Shown here piece by piece: positions 9,805 to 19,814 of a DNA stretch of 64,000 bases; the stretch's first letter is position 1; every line of letters begins with the position of its first letter. Below the pieces are notes generated by a model that saw only the letters and a list, made by a program, of their open reading frames with translations, did not search any database and was not told where the DNA came from. Origin of the DNA: Gracilibacillus halotolerans (GTDB lineage Bacteria > Bacillota > Bacilli > Bacillales > Amphibacillaceae); contig NZ_JACHON010000009.1 of NCBI RefSeq assembly GCF_014206945.1, forward strand, positions 29,335 to 93,334. Direction: 5' to 3'. Both the position numbers and the translations under genes were made by a program.

Positions 9805-9870
9805 TAATCATTTTTTGTCATCCTTTACACTATAGCTAATTTTACAGATTCTACTTGGAAAGGGGCTATG

Positions 9871-12465
9871 TTATTTAGCACCTTTTTGCATTTTGACACT
9901 TTCTTGCATATTGAATAATTGAGGAAATGCATCCTTGTTTGGTGGCATATCCTGTAACAGCTCCAAACATACGATTACATTAATACACCATTGTGAAATT
10001 GTGTTCGTTGTTATCCAAGGTATTTCTTCTATTCTCTTCCAGTCGTTCACTTCTTCCACTACAATTGGCAGCGGTGTATGACTATATTTTTCATCTAACA
10101 ATAATGTCCAAGCTTTTTCTGCTAGTTCTAAATTATTTTTGTGCTTGGCTGCATAGGCTGTCATGGCTGCTGCAAACATCGGCCAATGAAAATGCTGATC
10201 ATTTAATACATTGTTTGTTTTATTTCTTTTTTCCTGATCAGATAGGACATAAAACTCTCCATATTCTGCGAGCATATCCTTCCATTCCTCATCCTCTAAC
10301 AATTCAGCAATCTCCATCCAAACTTGTGGTGCACCAAACGCTATCATCATATGGTATCCACCTGTTCCATCTCCCATATGTGTCAATTGTGATGTTTCTG
10401 GATCATAGCCAAATGTTGGTCCCGACAACAATCGTAAGGGTAGTTTCTTTAAAGTGTTCATGCCGCTCGTTATTTTATCTAGATATTTAGTATTTTCTGT
10501 TCGCTCCCACTCGACCAACCAATTAGACGTAAATGCCGCCCAATCTGGTCCTGACCTTACATGCGTTGGATATTGATCCTTCGGAAAATATTCTCTCATT
10601 GGATCTAAATCCCTTGTCGCATAGTCCGCATCTTTCACTTCTTTTAATAACTCTCCTGTTCGTTCATCAGCTGTTAAATAATAATAGTAACGATACAAGC
10701 CTGCCATACTAACTCTTACCTCTTTACAGCCACAACCCCAATGGCTCACATTATGTCGTGAACCCAAACCTTTATATTCTCCAAAATGGTAACAATCAAC
10801 CTCACTAGTATGTCGTGTCATCGCTTCTGCAAAATCAAAGATATCATTTCTTCCTGTTCGAAAAAACATATACCAGAGCCATATGTTCGGAGCAAGCTCC
10901 GTATTTTGCCAAGCAAATCCACCTAAATCATAGCGCCACTGATGGCGAATCGGATCATACGTATGCATGACATCTCCATAATTCCAGAATCCATACCAAC
11001 TCCGCTGTTCAACTTCTCTTTTATAAAACGTAAAAGCATTGTCTAACTCGACCTCTAAAAATCGGTGAAACGGTGAAGATTCGTTTGGTAAGCTATAGGC
11101 ACCTACTGCTTTCGTTTCATAATAGTATGATGGTTCACAAATTAATAATGGGTTGTTTCTCCAATTATCTATATAATCTTGAAACTCTTCCTTCTTGGGT
11201 ATTTTGCTATAAAATGAAATAAACAACTCATTCGTATTTGCGATTCCAATCGGAGTTGCTCGCATTTCATCAAATCCTTCGTAAGCACTCTTTACATATG
11301 TTTCGTTGCTATAATGGCGTAAATCCATTGCCTCACTGTCTGGAGACCAAAGCCAAATCGTTAAAACGGGTTCTCCAGCTAATTGATTCACCTCTAATCC
11401 AGCAGGATGCTTCTCACGCATCTTCGGATGTGAAATAGCGATTGCACCGTTTTTACTTCCTACACACATTGCACCACTTGCCCTTTCTCCATGGGCAATT
11501 TCAATCCATGCATGGTTCGCTGATGTTCGTTTCAGCATTTTATAATGATTAGCTGAGTCATGAACAATTTTATAATCATTCCATATCGCATTCGCCGTTA
11601 CATGCTCCTTCAGTTGTTCAAACTCATCTAAATCGACTTCGATATTTTCAATTTGCTTTGCATATAACCCGTTAGCATGTTGAAAACTCCTTGTTAATAA
11701 AAGTTGAGCAGCTTCACTATAAACCCCAGTTTCTGTTCCAATTTGAACATAACGATTCCATGGTGGCTCACCAGTTGAAGCTGAGTTTACTTTTAACGCC
11801 ATTCCTTTTATAAAATACTTTGATGGATTGATATCAATCATCTGTGTATGAATTACCTTAATAGAATTCGTATTCAGACGAAATTCCAAACGGAGTATGA
11901 AAGGTAATACTCGATGATTTTCATTATTAATATGATGTCCTGTAACTTTGGTAACCGAGCGAATCTGACCTGATGTTTCGATTATCACATCATCGATTAC
12001 CCCTCTGTAAGTACTCTCCACCCTTACCTTTTTATCTCCGGATTCTTCTCGTTGCTCAAGCAATGTTTCAAGCGATAAATTTGAAGCAACAATACGATTA
12101 TCTTTTCTAATCTCATCAATAAGAATATTACCCTCTCTTAAAATTCGATAATTCATGTTACCAGTATGAATCACTAGTGAAGATGGTGTTTCCTCCACTT
12201 GAATCCTTTGTGAAGAGAGAGTAGACACAGACTTTCGCTTGATTGCTAGATTCGCCTCTCCAGCTAATAATGCTGAGTGAGCCGTCCATTTTATCGTTCC
12301 ATCTGGCCAATATGCAGTTGGTCTTACTTCGTGTAACTCTAGTTCCTCATCACCATTCCATAAAGAAAGCGGCTCATCTTTTTTCAATTTTCCTTTTGGC
12401 CAAGGTACTCCCCACGTAACTACCGTTGGTACATGTGGTCGATAAAGCCAATTAAGTTTCACCAT
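9871..12465 (-). CDS. yetA: YetA/PcRGLX-like exo-rhamnogalacturonan lyase (PL26-like)
   Basis: An 864-residue enzyme without signal peptide. It matches YetA in length and architecture: an N-terminal beta domain (W-G-V-P-W-P-K-G near residues 18-25), a central beta-sandwich and a C-terminal alpha/alpha-toroid rich in tryptophan, histidine and tyrosine (for example Y-G-F-W-N-Y-G-D-V-M-H-T-Y-D and Y-H-F-G-E-Y). Fungal PcRGLX removes unsaturated galacturonate-rhamnose units from chain ends by beta-elimination; the same role in the cytoplasm is inferred. It has its own transcript boundaries: a terminator lies upstream, after the esterase gene, and the cre promoter of the binding protein lies downstream. 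Confidence 0.8.
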   Translation of the reverse strand: MVKLNWLYRPHVPTVVTWGVPWPKGKLKKDEPLSLWNGDEELELHEVRPTAYWPDGTIKWTAHSALLAGEANLAIKRKSVSTLSSQRIQVEETPSSLVIHTGNMNYRILREGNILIDEIRKDNRIVASNLSLETLLEQREESGDKKVRVESTYRGVIDDVIIETSGQIRSVTKVTGHHINNENHRVLPFILRLEFRLNTNSIKVIHTQMIDINPSKYFIKGMALKVNSASTGEPPWNRYVQIGTETGVYSEAAQLLLTRSFQHANGLYAKQIENIEVDLDEFEQLKEHVTANAIWNDYKIVHDSANHYKMLKRTSANHAWIEIAHGERASGAMCVGSKNGAIAISHPKMREKHPAGLEVNQLAGEPVLTIWLWSPDSEAMDLRHYSNETYVKSAYEGFDEMRATPIGIANTNELFISFYSKIPKKEEFQDYIDNWRNNPLLICEPSYYYETKAVGAYSLPNESSPFHRFLEVELDNAFTFYKREVEQRSWYGFWNYGDVMHTYDPIRHQWRYDLGGFAWQNTELAPNIWLWYMFFRTGRNDIFDFAEAMTRHTSEVDCYHFGEYKGLGSRHNVSHWGCGCKEVRVSMAGLYRYYYYLTADERTGELLKEVKDADYATRDLDPMREYFPKDQYPTHVRSGPDWAAFTSNWLVEWERTENTKYLDKITSGMNTLKKLPLRLLSGPTFGYDPETSQLTHMGDGTGGYHMMIAFGAPQVWMEIAELLEDEEWKDMLAEYGEFYVLSDQEKRNKTNNVLNDQHFHWPMFAAAMTAYAAKHKNNLELAEKAWTLLLDEKYSHTPLPIVVEEVNDWKRIEEIPWITTNTISQWCINVIVCLELLQDMPPNKDAFPQLFNMQESVKMQKGAK

Positions 12466-12554
12466 TAAAGTTCCTCCATTCGATTACTATGTTCCAAGTA
12501 AACTTAAAAACTTTAAATTACTACTACGTCGAGTTACTCTTTTAGTGCGAGAAA

Positions 12555-12594
12555 ATAGATTGGTCGAGAATTCACTATTCCCCGACCAATCTAT
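12555..12594 (-). terminator. Terminator after the acetylesterase gene
   Basis: Minus-strand ATAGATTGGTCG pairs with CGACCAATCTAT, followed by TTTTCT. It lies just after the esterase stop and before yetA. Confidence 0.7.
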
Positions 12595-12596
12595 GT

Positions 12597-13214
12597 TTAT
12601 ATCAATTTCAAAAATTGCTCTGATACTATTCTAGCTATTTGATTAGCACCTTTCTCCGTAAAATGCGTGTAATCTGTGCCATTATGCGCAACCATGTAAT
12701 AAGATTTAACCTCTTCGTATCCAACTTCTTGATAATGTAGGATACTATGTTTCATTAAATCGATCAGTTCTATATTTTGTTCTTCCGCAACCTCCTTCAT
12801 CGCATTACAATAGTCATTGAAATCGTTGAGAAACTCATCTAACACATAATGAAGCCTTGCGACAGGCGTTATTAAAATTGGCTTCGTTTGCCTCTGTCTT
12901 GCTGTATCAATATATTGTTTTAAATAGTCCTTATAATCATGATATGGCTCTGTGAACCTTTCGGGTTTTTCTTTCGTTGAGTCATTGTGACCCATCTGTA
13001 TAAGAAGATAATCACCTGGTTGCATACCATCCTTCATAGCATCCAAACGACCTTCTAAAATAAATGTTTTTGAACTTCTGCCACCAATTGCGTGATTGTG
13101 AATTTCATAGTCTGCTAAATAGTTAGCTAAAAATTGTCCCCAACCAGCTTGAGGTGATTGTTCTTTCTCATATGTTTGACATGTAGAATCACTCGCTAGA
13201 AATATTCTCTTCAT
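12597..13214 (-). CDS. rhgT: Rhamnogalacturonan acetylesterase (SGNH, CE12), RhgT/YesT type
   Basis: A 205-residue SGNH hydrolase that removes acetyl groups from rhamnogalacturonan. The nucleophile is Ser10 in L-A-S-D-S-T, block II is G-G-R-S-S-K-T-F, block III is M-G-H-N-D-S, and the catalytic pair is Asp181 and His184 in D-Y-T-H-F-T. It lacks a signal peptide, so it should act on imported oligosaccharides. It overlaps the end of the upstream hydrolase gene by 26 bases and has a GGGAG ribosome site inside it, so the two are coupled. The known homologues are YesT (RhgT) and YesY. Confidence 0.9.
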   Translation of the reverse strand: MKRIFLASDSTCQTYEKEQSPQAGWGQFLANYLADYEIHNHAIGGRSSKTFILEGRLDAMKDGMQPGDYLLIQMGHNDSTKEKPERFTEPYHDYKDYLKQYIDTARQRQTKPILITPVARLHYVLDEFLNDFNDYCNAMKEVAEEQNIELIDLMKHSILHYQEVGYEEVKSYYMVAHNGTDYTHFTEKGANQIARIVSEQFLKLI

Positions 13215-15714
13215 GGCTTAAATCTCCCTCTTGAGCGATTACTTTCACTTTGACTGGACCGATTAATCCAGATGGTTGCGGTTGTTGATCCATCGCAACA
13301 GCACTATTATTCGTAATACGGACAACTATTTCGTTTTCTCCGTCCCTTAAATATTGCTTTGGAATGGAAAATTCGTATGGCGCCCACATTTTCACACCGA
13401 CTAGCTGATTGTTTATATGTACTTCAGCTATCTCATAAACACTACCTAAATCTAGCACAACCATGTCAGCTTTTTTTGCCTGCCATTGAAAATGTAACAT
13501 ATAGTTAATCGCGCCAGAATAATAGGTTAACTCATCCGTTTCTTGCCAATCTTGTAATCCAGAATATTGCCAGTAGCCATCTTTTCTACTAGGAACTAAT
13601 TGTACTTCCAACGTATGTACTTCTTTAGTAGAATCATCCAACCTCAAAGGTGCCTCCTCATTTATTGTTGAAGTTAGGATAATTGATTCTCGATACCCTA
13701 AATGTAAATTGGTTTTATTTTCGCTAAATTCTAATGAATGTCTTTTACCTGTCCATGCATCCCACGCTTCGGTCGGTATATCCTTTGAAAATTGAATATT
13801 GCCAGAAAAAGGCTCTTCACCTTCGTTAACTATAAAGTAAAAGTATTGCTTTCCTTTCCATACTTTAGATACTCGAATATTCGATGAACGAGATTCTAGT
13901 TGTATTTGTTGAAATCGGGAAAAGGGCCCCATTTTCTCAAGTTGATCATAGGATAGATAATGAATTTGTTTGAGTTGTTTTATAGGTAACGTAGAGGAGA
14001 TAACATAAACCTTTCCTCCTTGAGAAATAAAATTATATAACACAGTAGCAACTCTTGGATTAAATTGTTCTAATTGCATATCATCTAATATAATCACTTC
14101 ATATTGTTGTTGTTCTATTTTTAGTATATTTCCTATTACTTTTACTTTATTTAGAAGAAATAAGTCTTCGTGCACATAGTTAAATTCCATTTGATTCTCA
14201 AAGAAATAACGAGCCATTTTCCAAGGTAGTTGATTATTTAATGTCAATATTCCAATCTTCGCCTCGTTGACACTGTCGGTCATTAACCAGCTTAGTCTTT
14301 TCATATAGTCGCTAAATAAACGATAATAAGGCCACCAAACATTATTTGGACCAACATCAGGTGGTCGTTCATGACTTCTTTCCACCCCATCAATCGAATA
14401 ATAAAAAGCATGTGGACAAAATAAATTAACCCCTCGAACAGCTAGCCAATCGGTATACCATTTCATATCTGCTGCTGATAAATTCCATGTGTTTTCTTTT
14501 CCACAAACACCTAAGTACTCATTCATGTTCCGTCTTCTACCGAAATGTCTAGCGGCATCTGCCCCACACTTTCCTGCCGTTGAATGTGGACCAGTTATAC
14601 CTTTGTCATTTTCAGGAGCTACCCATCTCCAAACAACATCTTGACCAGGAATATGGAAGGCTTTCAATAATCCAATATCGTCACTTTTTTCAGGATGACC
14701 TGTTAAATCGAGGTTATTTTCCAAACACCATTCACTAATTGGAATATAATAGCTTGCTAGCATCCGCTCATTTATGGCTCGATCATAATCTTGTCGCACC
14801 TGTTCTGCATTCGCACTATCGAAAAAGAGACTTAATAAATCATTATAACGATATCCTTCATTTATTAGTTCATGTTCAAACCCTTCTGTCCATGCAAGAT
14901 AACCTGGCTTCGAATTCCTACCTGTTATATCTGGCTCATCGGTAAACATGGCAACTATTGTATTTCCAAAGTATTCCCCAACTACTTCCTTGTAACGTTC
15001 ATGCGTCAATTGAATAAATGCTTTTACTGCTTCAGGATTTAATAAATCTGCTGACCTTGGAGCGTATTTTTCACCATCGTCTTGACCATAATGTATACCT
15101 CGTATTGTACCGTTTGTATAGTCTTCAGATAGTACAATAATTTGTTTATTTTTCATTAAATGATGTTCCGAACTTTCAATCTGTATACCATGTTGTTTAT
15201 TTAAAATGGTGTACGAATCATTATTTTGCTCCGGATAAATACACAAAATATTTCCCGGGTCATATTCTTTTTCTTTCTTATCAAGTACAAATATCGCTAC
15301 AATACGTTCATCCTCTTCTAACTTAATAGAGAATGGAAATTGCACCTCTTCGTATACAGTTGCATGTAATCCTCTACTTGCAAATCTAGGATTTAATTCT
15401 ACAACTTTTCCATTGGCAGCTCCTGATGGATACATTGCTTCATCGTATAACATTACTCGCATCTTTCGTTGGTGAGCCTCTTTCACAGCAAAGGCAACAA
15501 ACTCCATAAACGTATCCGATAAGTATTCGATATCTTTTGGAATGCCTAGACGTGGGTGTAGTACGAATCCCTCCACTCCTTTTTCCTGAAAGCCTTCTAT
15601 TTGTTGTCGCAGCAACTTTTTATCGAGTTGGTCATTCCAAAACCAAAATGGAATTGGTGTATATGCTGCTCCTGGATTAAGGAATTCCTTAAATATTTTA
15701 CGATCCGTTGTCAT
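13189..15714 (-). CDS. GH106-like glycosyl hydrolase (probable alpha-L-rhamnosidase)
   Basis: An 841-residue cytoplasmic enzyme. The N-terminal P-F-W-F-W-N-D motif, V-L-H-P-R-L-G-I-P, L-Y-D-E-A-M-Y-P-S-G and F-T-D-E-P-D motifs define the (beta/alpha)8 barrel of the GH106-like group. The C-terminal 150 residues resemble a galactose-binding jelly roll (I-N-N-Q-L-V-G-V and G-E-N-E-I-V-V-R-I-T-N). GH106 contains alpha-L-rhamnosidases, which suits a pectin backbone cluster, but I assign the family from motifs and the substrate from context only. It lies 12 bases after yesS and is coupled to the esterase gene downstream. Confidence 0.7.
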   Translation of the reverse strand: MTTDRKIFKEFLNPGAAYTPIPFWFWNDQLDKKLLRQQIEGFQEKGVEGFVLHPRLGIPKDIEYLSDTFMEFVAFAVKEAHQRKMRVMLYDEAMYPSGAANGKVVELNPRFASRGLHATVYEEVQFPFSIKLEEDERIVAIFVLDKKEKEYDPGNILCIYPEQNNDSYTILNKQHGIQIESSEHHLMKNKQIIVLSEDYTNGTIRGIHYGQDDGEKYAPRSADLLNPEAVKAFIQLTHERYKEVVGEYFGNTIVAMFTDEPDITGRNSKPGYLAWTEGFEHELINEGYRYNDLLSLFFDSANAEQVRQDYDRAINERMLASYYIPISEWCLENNLDLTGHPEKSDDIGLLKAFHIPGQDVVWRWVAPENDKGITGPHSTAGKCGADAARHFGRRRNMNEYLGVCGKENTWNLSAADMKWYTDWLAVRGVNLFCPHAFYYSIDGVERSHERPPDVGPNNVWWPYYRLFSDYMKRLSWLMTDSVNEAKIGILTLNNQLPWKMARYFFENQMEFNYVHEDLFLLNKVKVIGNILKIEQQQYEVIILDDMQLEQFNPRVATVLYNFISQGGKVYVISSTLPIKQLKQIHYLSYDQLEKMGPFSRFQQIQLESRSSNIRVSKVWKGKQYFYFIVNEGEEPFSGNIQFSKDIPTEAWDAWTGKRHSLEFSENKTNLHLGYRESIILTSTINEEAPLRLDDSTKEVHTLEVQLVPSRKDGYWQYSGLQDWQETDELTYYSGAINYMLHFQWQAKKADMVVLDLGSVYEIAEVHINNQLVGVKMWAPYEFSIPKQYLRDGENEIVVRITNNSAVAMDQQPQPSGLIGPVKVKVIAQEGDLSHEENISSE

Positions 15715-15726
15715 TTTCTCTCTCCT

Positions 15727-18048
15727 TTAACTACTTCTCCTGCGGAATTGGCTCGGTGTTATTCCAACATGTTTCTTAAAAATACGATTAAAATAACTAT
15801 GCCTATACCCTACTGTTTCCGCTATATCACTTATTTTTTCATTTGTTTCCATCAGTAATCGTTTTGCTTTATCCATTCGAATCTTTGTTAAATAATCAAT
15901 AAAATTGATTCCTAAAATCTTTTTAAATGCTTTGCTCAACGTATATGGCGTTGTTTGGACATAATCGGCACAGCCTTCCAATGAGATATCCTCCATATAT
16001 TTTTCCTCTATATACGAAACTACCTTATCTACAATTAGCTTCATTTCCATATTTATATTTTTCTCTAAATACGCTGTGTACGGTTGGACTACTTCATCTA
16101 TAAACCATTTGATAATCCACTCTATTTCACGTAATTGTGTTAACTCTCTCCACATATTTCTGCCGTCATAAAGTTGAAATGGATCGATACCTGATAGTAA
16201 TATTTCATGTTGAATCACACTATATAGTTGTTGTACACCAGTGTTAACACTAAATTCCTTAGAACTTCCCTGAACCAATTGCTCAAAAAACTCACGAATA
16301 AGCGTTTCTGTTTCCTCGCCTCCACCACGACGAATGGATTGGATAATTTCTTTTTCAATCTCAAAAGGATAATGAAGACGACGGTAATTCTCTTCCTTAA
16401 ATTTATCTTGCATAACGATAATTTGATTATCTGTCTTGTAATCTCTGTAGCTCCTAACACGCCTTGTTTCCTCAAATAAATGATTGATTCCTTTTATCTT
16501 ATTTGTTTCAGAGCTTATCGTAATCGTAGCAAACACATTTAAAATACGATTAATTGCTAGAGTCATTTCTTTCGCTAGAGAATGTAGCATTTTCTGACTA
16601 TCCTCTATTGTTTCAGGGAGTAAGATAAAAACACTTGCTGTCATATCGTAATGATTTAGTACGGTAAATTGCTCCACATAGTCTTCAATTAGCTCCTCTG
16701 CAATGTTGGACATGGCGAATGCCAACCAGCTATCATCCTCCTTGTAATGACGATGATCCATACCTGTTATTTGAATATCTAATAATACAAAAGAATGTCC
16801 TTCCACATTCCAGCCGTAATTCTCCATCCTTCTTTTTAAAGCCTCTTCATTGAAATTGTATAGGTAGCCTCTCGTTAACTGTGTTAAGAAATTTTGTCTT
16901 AGCTGCGGAATTTGATGGCTAATTTTATCCTTAAGCTGCTGTTTTTCAATTGTTAGGGAATTAAGTCGATCACGAATCTGGCTAAATTCATCATGATTTG
17001 TACTAGATACTCGATTAGCCCCACTGATATACGAGCTAACAATATTTTTAACTGGCTGATATAATCGATTGGAAGCAAATAATGTTAGGAAAAATGCAAC
17101 AGCCAATACTGTAAAACTAACAATTAGAATCACTTTTGATATCGTCACGATTGGAGTTGTTATGGCAGAAATAGGTGCAGCGGATATGTATGTCCATTCT
17201 GAGCCAATTCGATCAAAGGAACCATAAGTAACTGAATAAGTTTTATCATCCCATTGAAGTTGACCAGTCCTACCTGATTCCTCATCCATATATAAATCAA
17301 TAAGTTCATTAATAAAAGGGTTATTCTTTCTCATCCCACTCGTTAAAAGTACATCATTGGTTTCATTCAGTAGTACAGTAACTCCGCCAGTATAAGGTGT
17401 TAAGGTTTCTAGGTTTTTAGCGAGACTTTTTTTATCAAGGCTTACAATAATCGCACCAAACGGCTCTTTTACAACTCCCGGTATTTGATGCGCTAATACT
17501 ATTTCCTCCATGTAACCTGCATGTTCCATAAATTGTTCGTCATGGTCCCACGTTATATTTTTCCTTCCTGAAAGCAGAGTTTCATATCCCTTATGTTCAT
17601 TCGTATTATGTATGTAATTCACATAAGGACTGAACACGACCGCTCCTTCTTTCGTTTCAATATAGAGATCTACTTCATTTATAAAGGGGTGGCTCCCTTC
17701 AAGAATCAGAAGTTTTTGCATCAAATCTCTTGTTTTTTGGAATTCATAAACAAAATCTGTAGTGATTAATTGATAATTAAACGTTGGCTCAAAAGCCCAA
17801 TAAGTTAAGGATTCTTCCAAGTAAGTTAACTGGTCATCAATATTTTGTGCACGCTCATCGATTTCTTCTAAATGGACTTTCGTTAACTCTTTTTCCGTTG
17901 AGTTCAAACCAATTGAATAAATTGCAATACCTGATATAATTCCGGGAATTGAAGTTATAAATAAAATTAAAAGAAAACTCCTACGGAAATACTGACTTTT
18001 CCATCTAGATTGAATCCATTCCACCATTTGTTTTTTTTGTTGCTTCAT
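15727..18048 (-). CDS. yesS: YesS-like membrane-anchored AraC-family regulator
   Basis: A 773-residue one-component regulator. TM1 lies near residues 25-47, an extracellular sensor follows, TM2 is near 300-322, and a cytoplasmic linker leads to a C-terminal pair of AraC helix-turn-helices (about 675-773, ending I-T-P-S-Q-F-R-R-R). YesS of Bacillus subtilis activates the rhamnogalacturonan genes, and size and layout agree. It heads the transcript carrying the GH106-like and esterase genes. A cre-like palindrome lies 39 bases upstream of its start, and two direct ACTTTTTTGCAA repeats lie further up (18222-18252), a possible self-binding site. Confidence 0.85.
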   Translation of the reverse strand: MKQQKKQMVEWIQSRWKSQYFRRSFLLILFITSIPGIISGIAIYSIGLNSTEKELTKVHLEEIDERAQNIDDQLTYLEESLTYWAFEPTFNYQLITTDFVYEFQKTRDLMQKLLILEGSHPFINEVDLYIETKEGAVVFSPYVNYIHNTNEHKGYETLLSGRKNITWDHDEQFMEHAGYMEEIVLAHQIPGVVKEPFGAIIVSLDKKSLAKNLETLTPYTGGVTVLLNETNDVLLTSGMRKNNPFINELIDLYMDEESGRTGQLQWDDKTYSVTYGSFDRIGSEWTYISAAPISAITTPIVTISKVILIVSFTVLAVAFFLTLFASNRLYQPVKNIVSSYISGANRVSSTNHDEFSQIRDRLNSLTIEKQQLKDKISHQIPQLRQNFLTQLTRGYLYNFNEEALKRRMENYGWNVEGHSFVLLDIQITGMDHRHYKEDDSWLAFAMSNIAEELIEDYVEQFTVLNHYDMTASVFILLPETIEDSQKMLHSLAKEMTLAINRILNVFATITISSETNKIKGINHLFEETRRVRSYRDYKTDNQIIVMQDKFKEENYRRLHYPFEIEKEIIQSIRRGGGEETETLIREFFEQLVQGSSKEFSVNTGVQQLYSVIQHEILLSGIDPFQLYDGRNMWRELTQLREIEWIIKWFIDEVVQPYTAYLEKNINMEMKLIVDKVVSYIEEKYMEDISLEGCADYVQTTPYTLSKAFKKILGINFIDYLTKIRMDKAKRLLMETNEKISDIAETVGYRHSYFNRIFKKHVGITPSQFRRRSS

Positions 18049-18086
18049 CCATCTCTCACCTCACTTCTTTTATTCTACCACTAAAT

Positions 18087-18100
18087 TGTAAGCACTTACA
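18087..18100 (-). promoter_or_regulatory. Cre-like palindrome upstream of yesS
   Basis: TGTAAGCACTTACA is nearly palindromic and fits the cre consensus at 13 of 14 positions. I could not assign a clear sigma-A promoter next to it. Confidence 0.5.
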
Positions 18101-18221
18101 TAAAGCTGTGAGGAAAAGTAATACTGTAGTTCTGTTTCTGCTTATTTATCATAGACGTATTCTTCTTTTCAATCAATTGTATTTTTTTGCTCCGTCAAAA
18201 TTTCTTTTATTTAAATACTGT

Positions 18222-18252
18222 ACTTTTTTGCAAAAATAAAACTTTTTTGCAA
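18222..18252. repeat. Two direct ACTTTTTTGCAA repeats, 19 bases apart
   Basis: Identical 12-mers at 18222-18233 and 18241-18252. AraC-type proteins often bind direct repeats about two helix turns apart, so this could be a YesS site; the AT-rich sequence makes chance possible. Confidence 0.35.
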
Positions 18253-18267
18253 TCATAAGAGATACGT

Positions 18268-18302
18268 AAAACAGGTGACCCTTTATTGGATCACCTGTTT
18301 TA
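18268..18302 (-). terminator. Terminator of the symporter operon
   Basis: AAAACAGGTGA pairs with TCACCTGTTTT. The flanking A and T runs make it usable in both directions. Confidence 0.75.
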
Positions 18303-18347
18303 TCACATCTATTACGTATCGTCCACACTAGTTACAAGTAATTATCG

Positions 18348-19814
18348 TTAAATTGATTTTTTTCTATTTTTCATTATATGAATAAATTCATTCGCTTTTT
18401 CTATAGGTGCTTTCGTTGAAAGACTTACAACAATAAATAGCAATGTGGATAGTGCTAATCCCCATATACCTGACATAATTCCGAATGGGGTCGTACTCGT
18501 AAATTCTAAATAAATAACTACGATTCCACTAATTGCGATACTGGAAATAGCGCCTGCAGCTGTTCCTCGTTTCCAAAAAAATGTTCCGATAATAGCAGGA
18601 ACGGATACAATTAATCCAGCTGACGATGCAACGGATAATACAGCAATTAAGTCTAACTGCAATTGCGCAAATAGAAACGCTAAAACTGCGATAATAGGTA
18701 TCACAAGTTTTCCTACAAGCAACTGCTGCTTATCTTTCGCTCCTTCTTTTAGGTTGCCATATACATCTCTAGAGAATAGTGAAGATAGTGTCAGCAGGAT
18801 GGAATCAATAGTTGAAACTGCTGCTGCCATAATACCTACCATTACAATTGCCCCTAGTACTGGTGGAATGATATCCGATGATAATAATAACGGTGTTGCT
18901 AGATCCGGATTATCCAAATCAGGGAAAAGCAGTGTTGCCGAGAAACCCCACGTAACACTTACAATCGTATAAATAAAACCAAAAACCATAAATCCTAATA
19001 ACATGGAGCGCAAGCTTTTCCTCGATTTAGGCATAAATAATCTTTGACTTACTTGAGGGTTAGAAATACTAAAGAAGAACCATGGAATTGTCATACCTAA
19101 AAAAGTCCAAAAATTAAAAAATCCATTACCTGGAACACTTAAGGATTTCTCATTGGTGTTCTGTAGTTGTTCGAAAAATGCTCCTACTCCACCTAAACTA
19201 TTTAAAAGTAGAAGAACAACAATGGTAGATGAAATAATCATAATAATAGCTTGTAATGAGTCTGTCCATGCTACGGATCGAATCCCAGCAATATAGGTGA
19301 AAACAAGTGCTAGTATCGTAGCAATCATAACACCGGTCGTAAATGTAATTCCATTATCGGTAACACCTGATAATAAATATCCAATCCCAGTTAATTGTAC
19401 AGCGCTATATGGAATTAGGAAGAGACAACTTGAGATTGCTGCAACAACTGCCACCCATTTATTTTGATATCGATCACCTAGCATTTCAGCTGGTGTAACG
19501 TATCCATTTTTCTTTCCAACAAGCCAAAATCTCGGACCAAAAACTGCTACCAAGGACACACCGATAAAATAAATGATTTCAAAACCGAATGCACCTACTC
19601 CACCGTTGTATGTTAATCCAGCTAAACCAACTAACATAAACGCACTAAAGGTAGTCGCACTGTAACTTAGCGCTGAGACGAAACCGTTTAGTCCTCTATT
19701 ACCTAAAAAGTATCCATCCATGCTTGTTTCATTTCCTTGTCGAGATAAAAATGCAATTATTGAGGCAATAATAATGTAAATAATGACAATTCCCCAAACT
19801 AACGTTGTACTCAT
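18348..19814 (-). CDS. Sodium:solute symporter (SSS family), YhjB-like
   Basis: A 488-residue protein with about 13 transmembrane helices. It has SSS hallmarks: the D-G-Y-F-L-G-N-R-G-L segment after TM1, G-A-F-G-F-E, and W-T-D-S-L-Q-A-I-I-M near the middle. It resembles B. subtilis YhjB in length and in having a tiny membrane gene before it. The stop of that gene overlaps this start by ATGA, so both are translated as a unit. The substrate is unknown; its place next to the pectin cluster makes a uronate, rhamnose or other degradation product possible, but no motif proves this. Confidence 0.85.
   Translation of the reverse strand: MSTTLVWGIVIIYIIIASIIAFLSRQGNETSMDGYFLGNRGLNGFVSALSYSATTFSAFMLVGLAGLTYNGGVGAFGFEIIYFIGVSLVAVFGPRFWLVGKKNGYVTPAEMLGDRYQNKWVAVVAAISSCLFLIPYSAVQLTGIGYLLSGVTDNGITFTTGVMIATILALVFTYIAGIRSVAWTDSLQAIIMIISSTIVVLLLLNSLGGVGAFFEQLQNTNEKSLSVPGNGFFNFWTFLGMTIPWFFFSISNPQVSQRLFMPKSRKSLRSMLLGFMVFGFIYTIVSVTWGFSATLLFPDLDNPDLATPLLLSSDIIPPVLGAIVMVGIMAAAVSTIDSILLTLSSLFSRDVYGNLKEGAKDKQQLLVGKLVIPIIAVLAFLFAQLQLDLIAVLSVASSAGLIVSVPAIIGTFFWKRGTAAGAISSIAISGIVVIYLEFTSTTPFGIMSGIWGLALSTLLFIVVSLSTKAPIEKANEFIHIMKNRKKSI

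Noticed and set aside
10000..10490. Plus-strand ORF of 165 codons
   Set aside because: It lies antisense inside the YetA-like coding region, which has clear family motifs.
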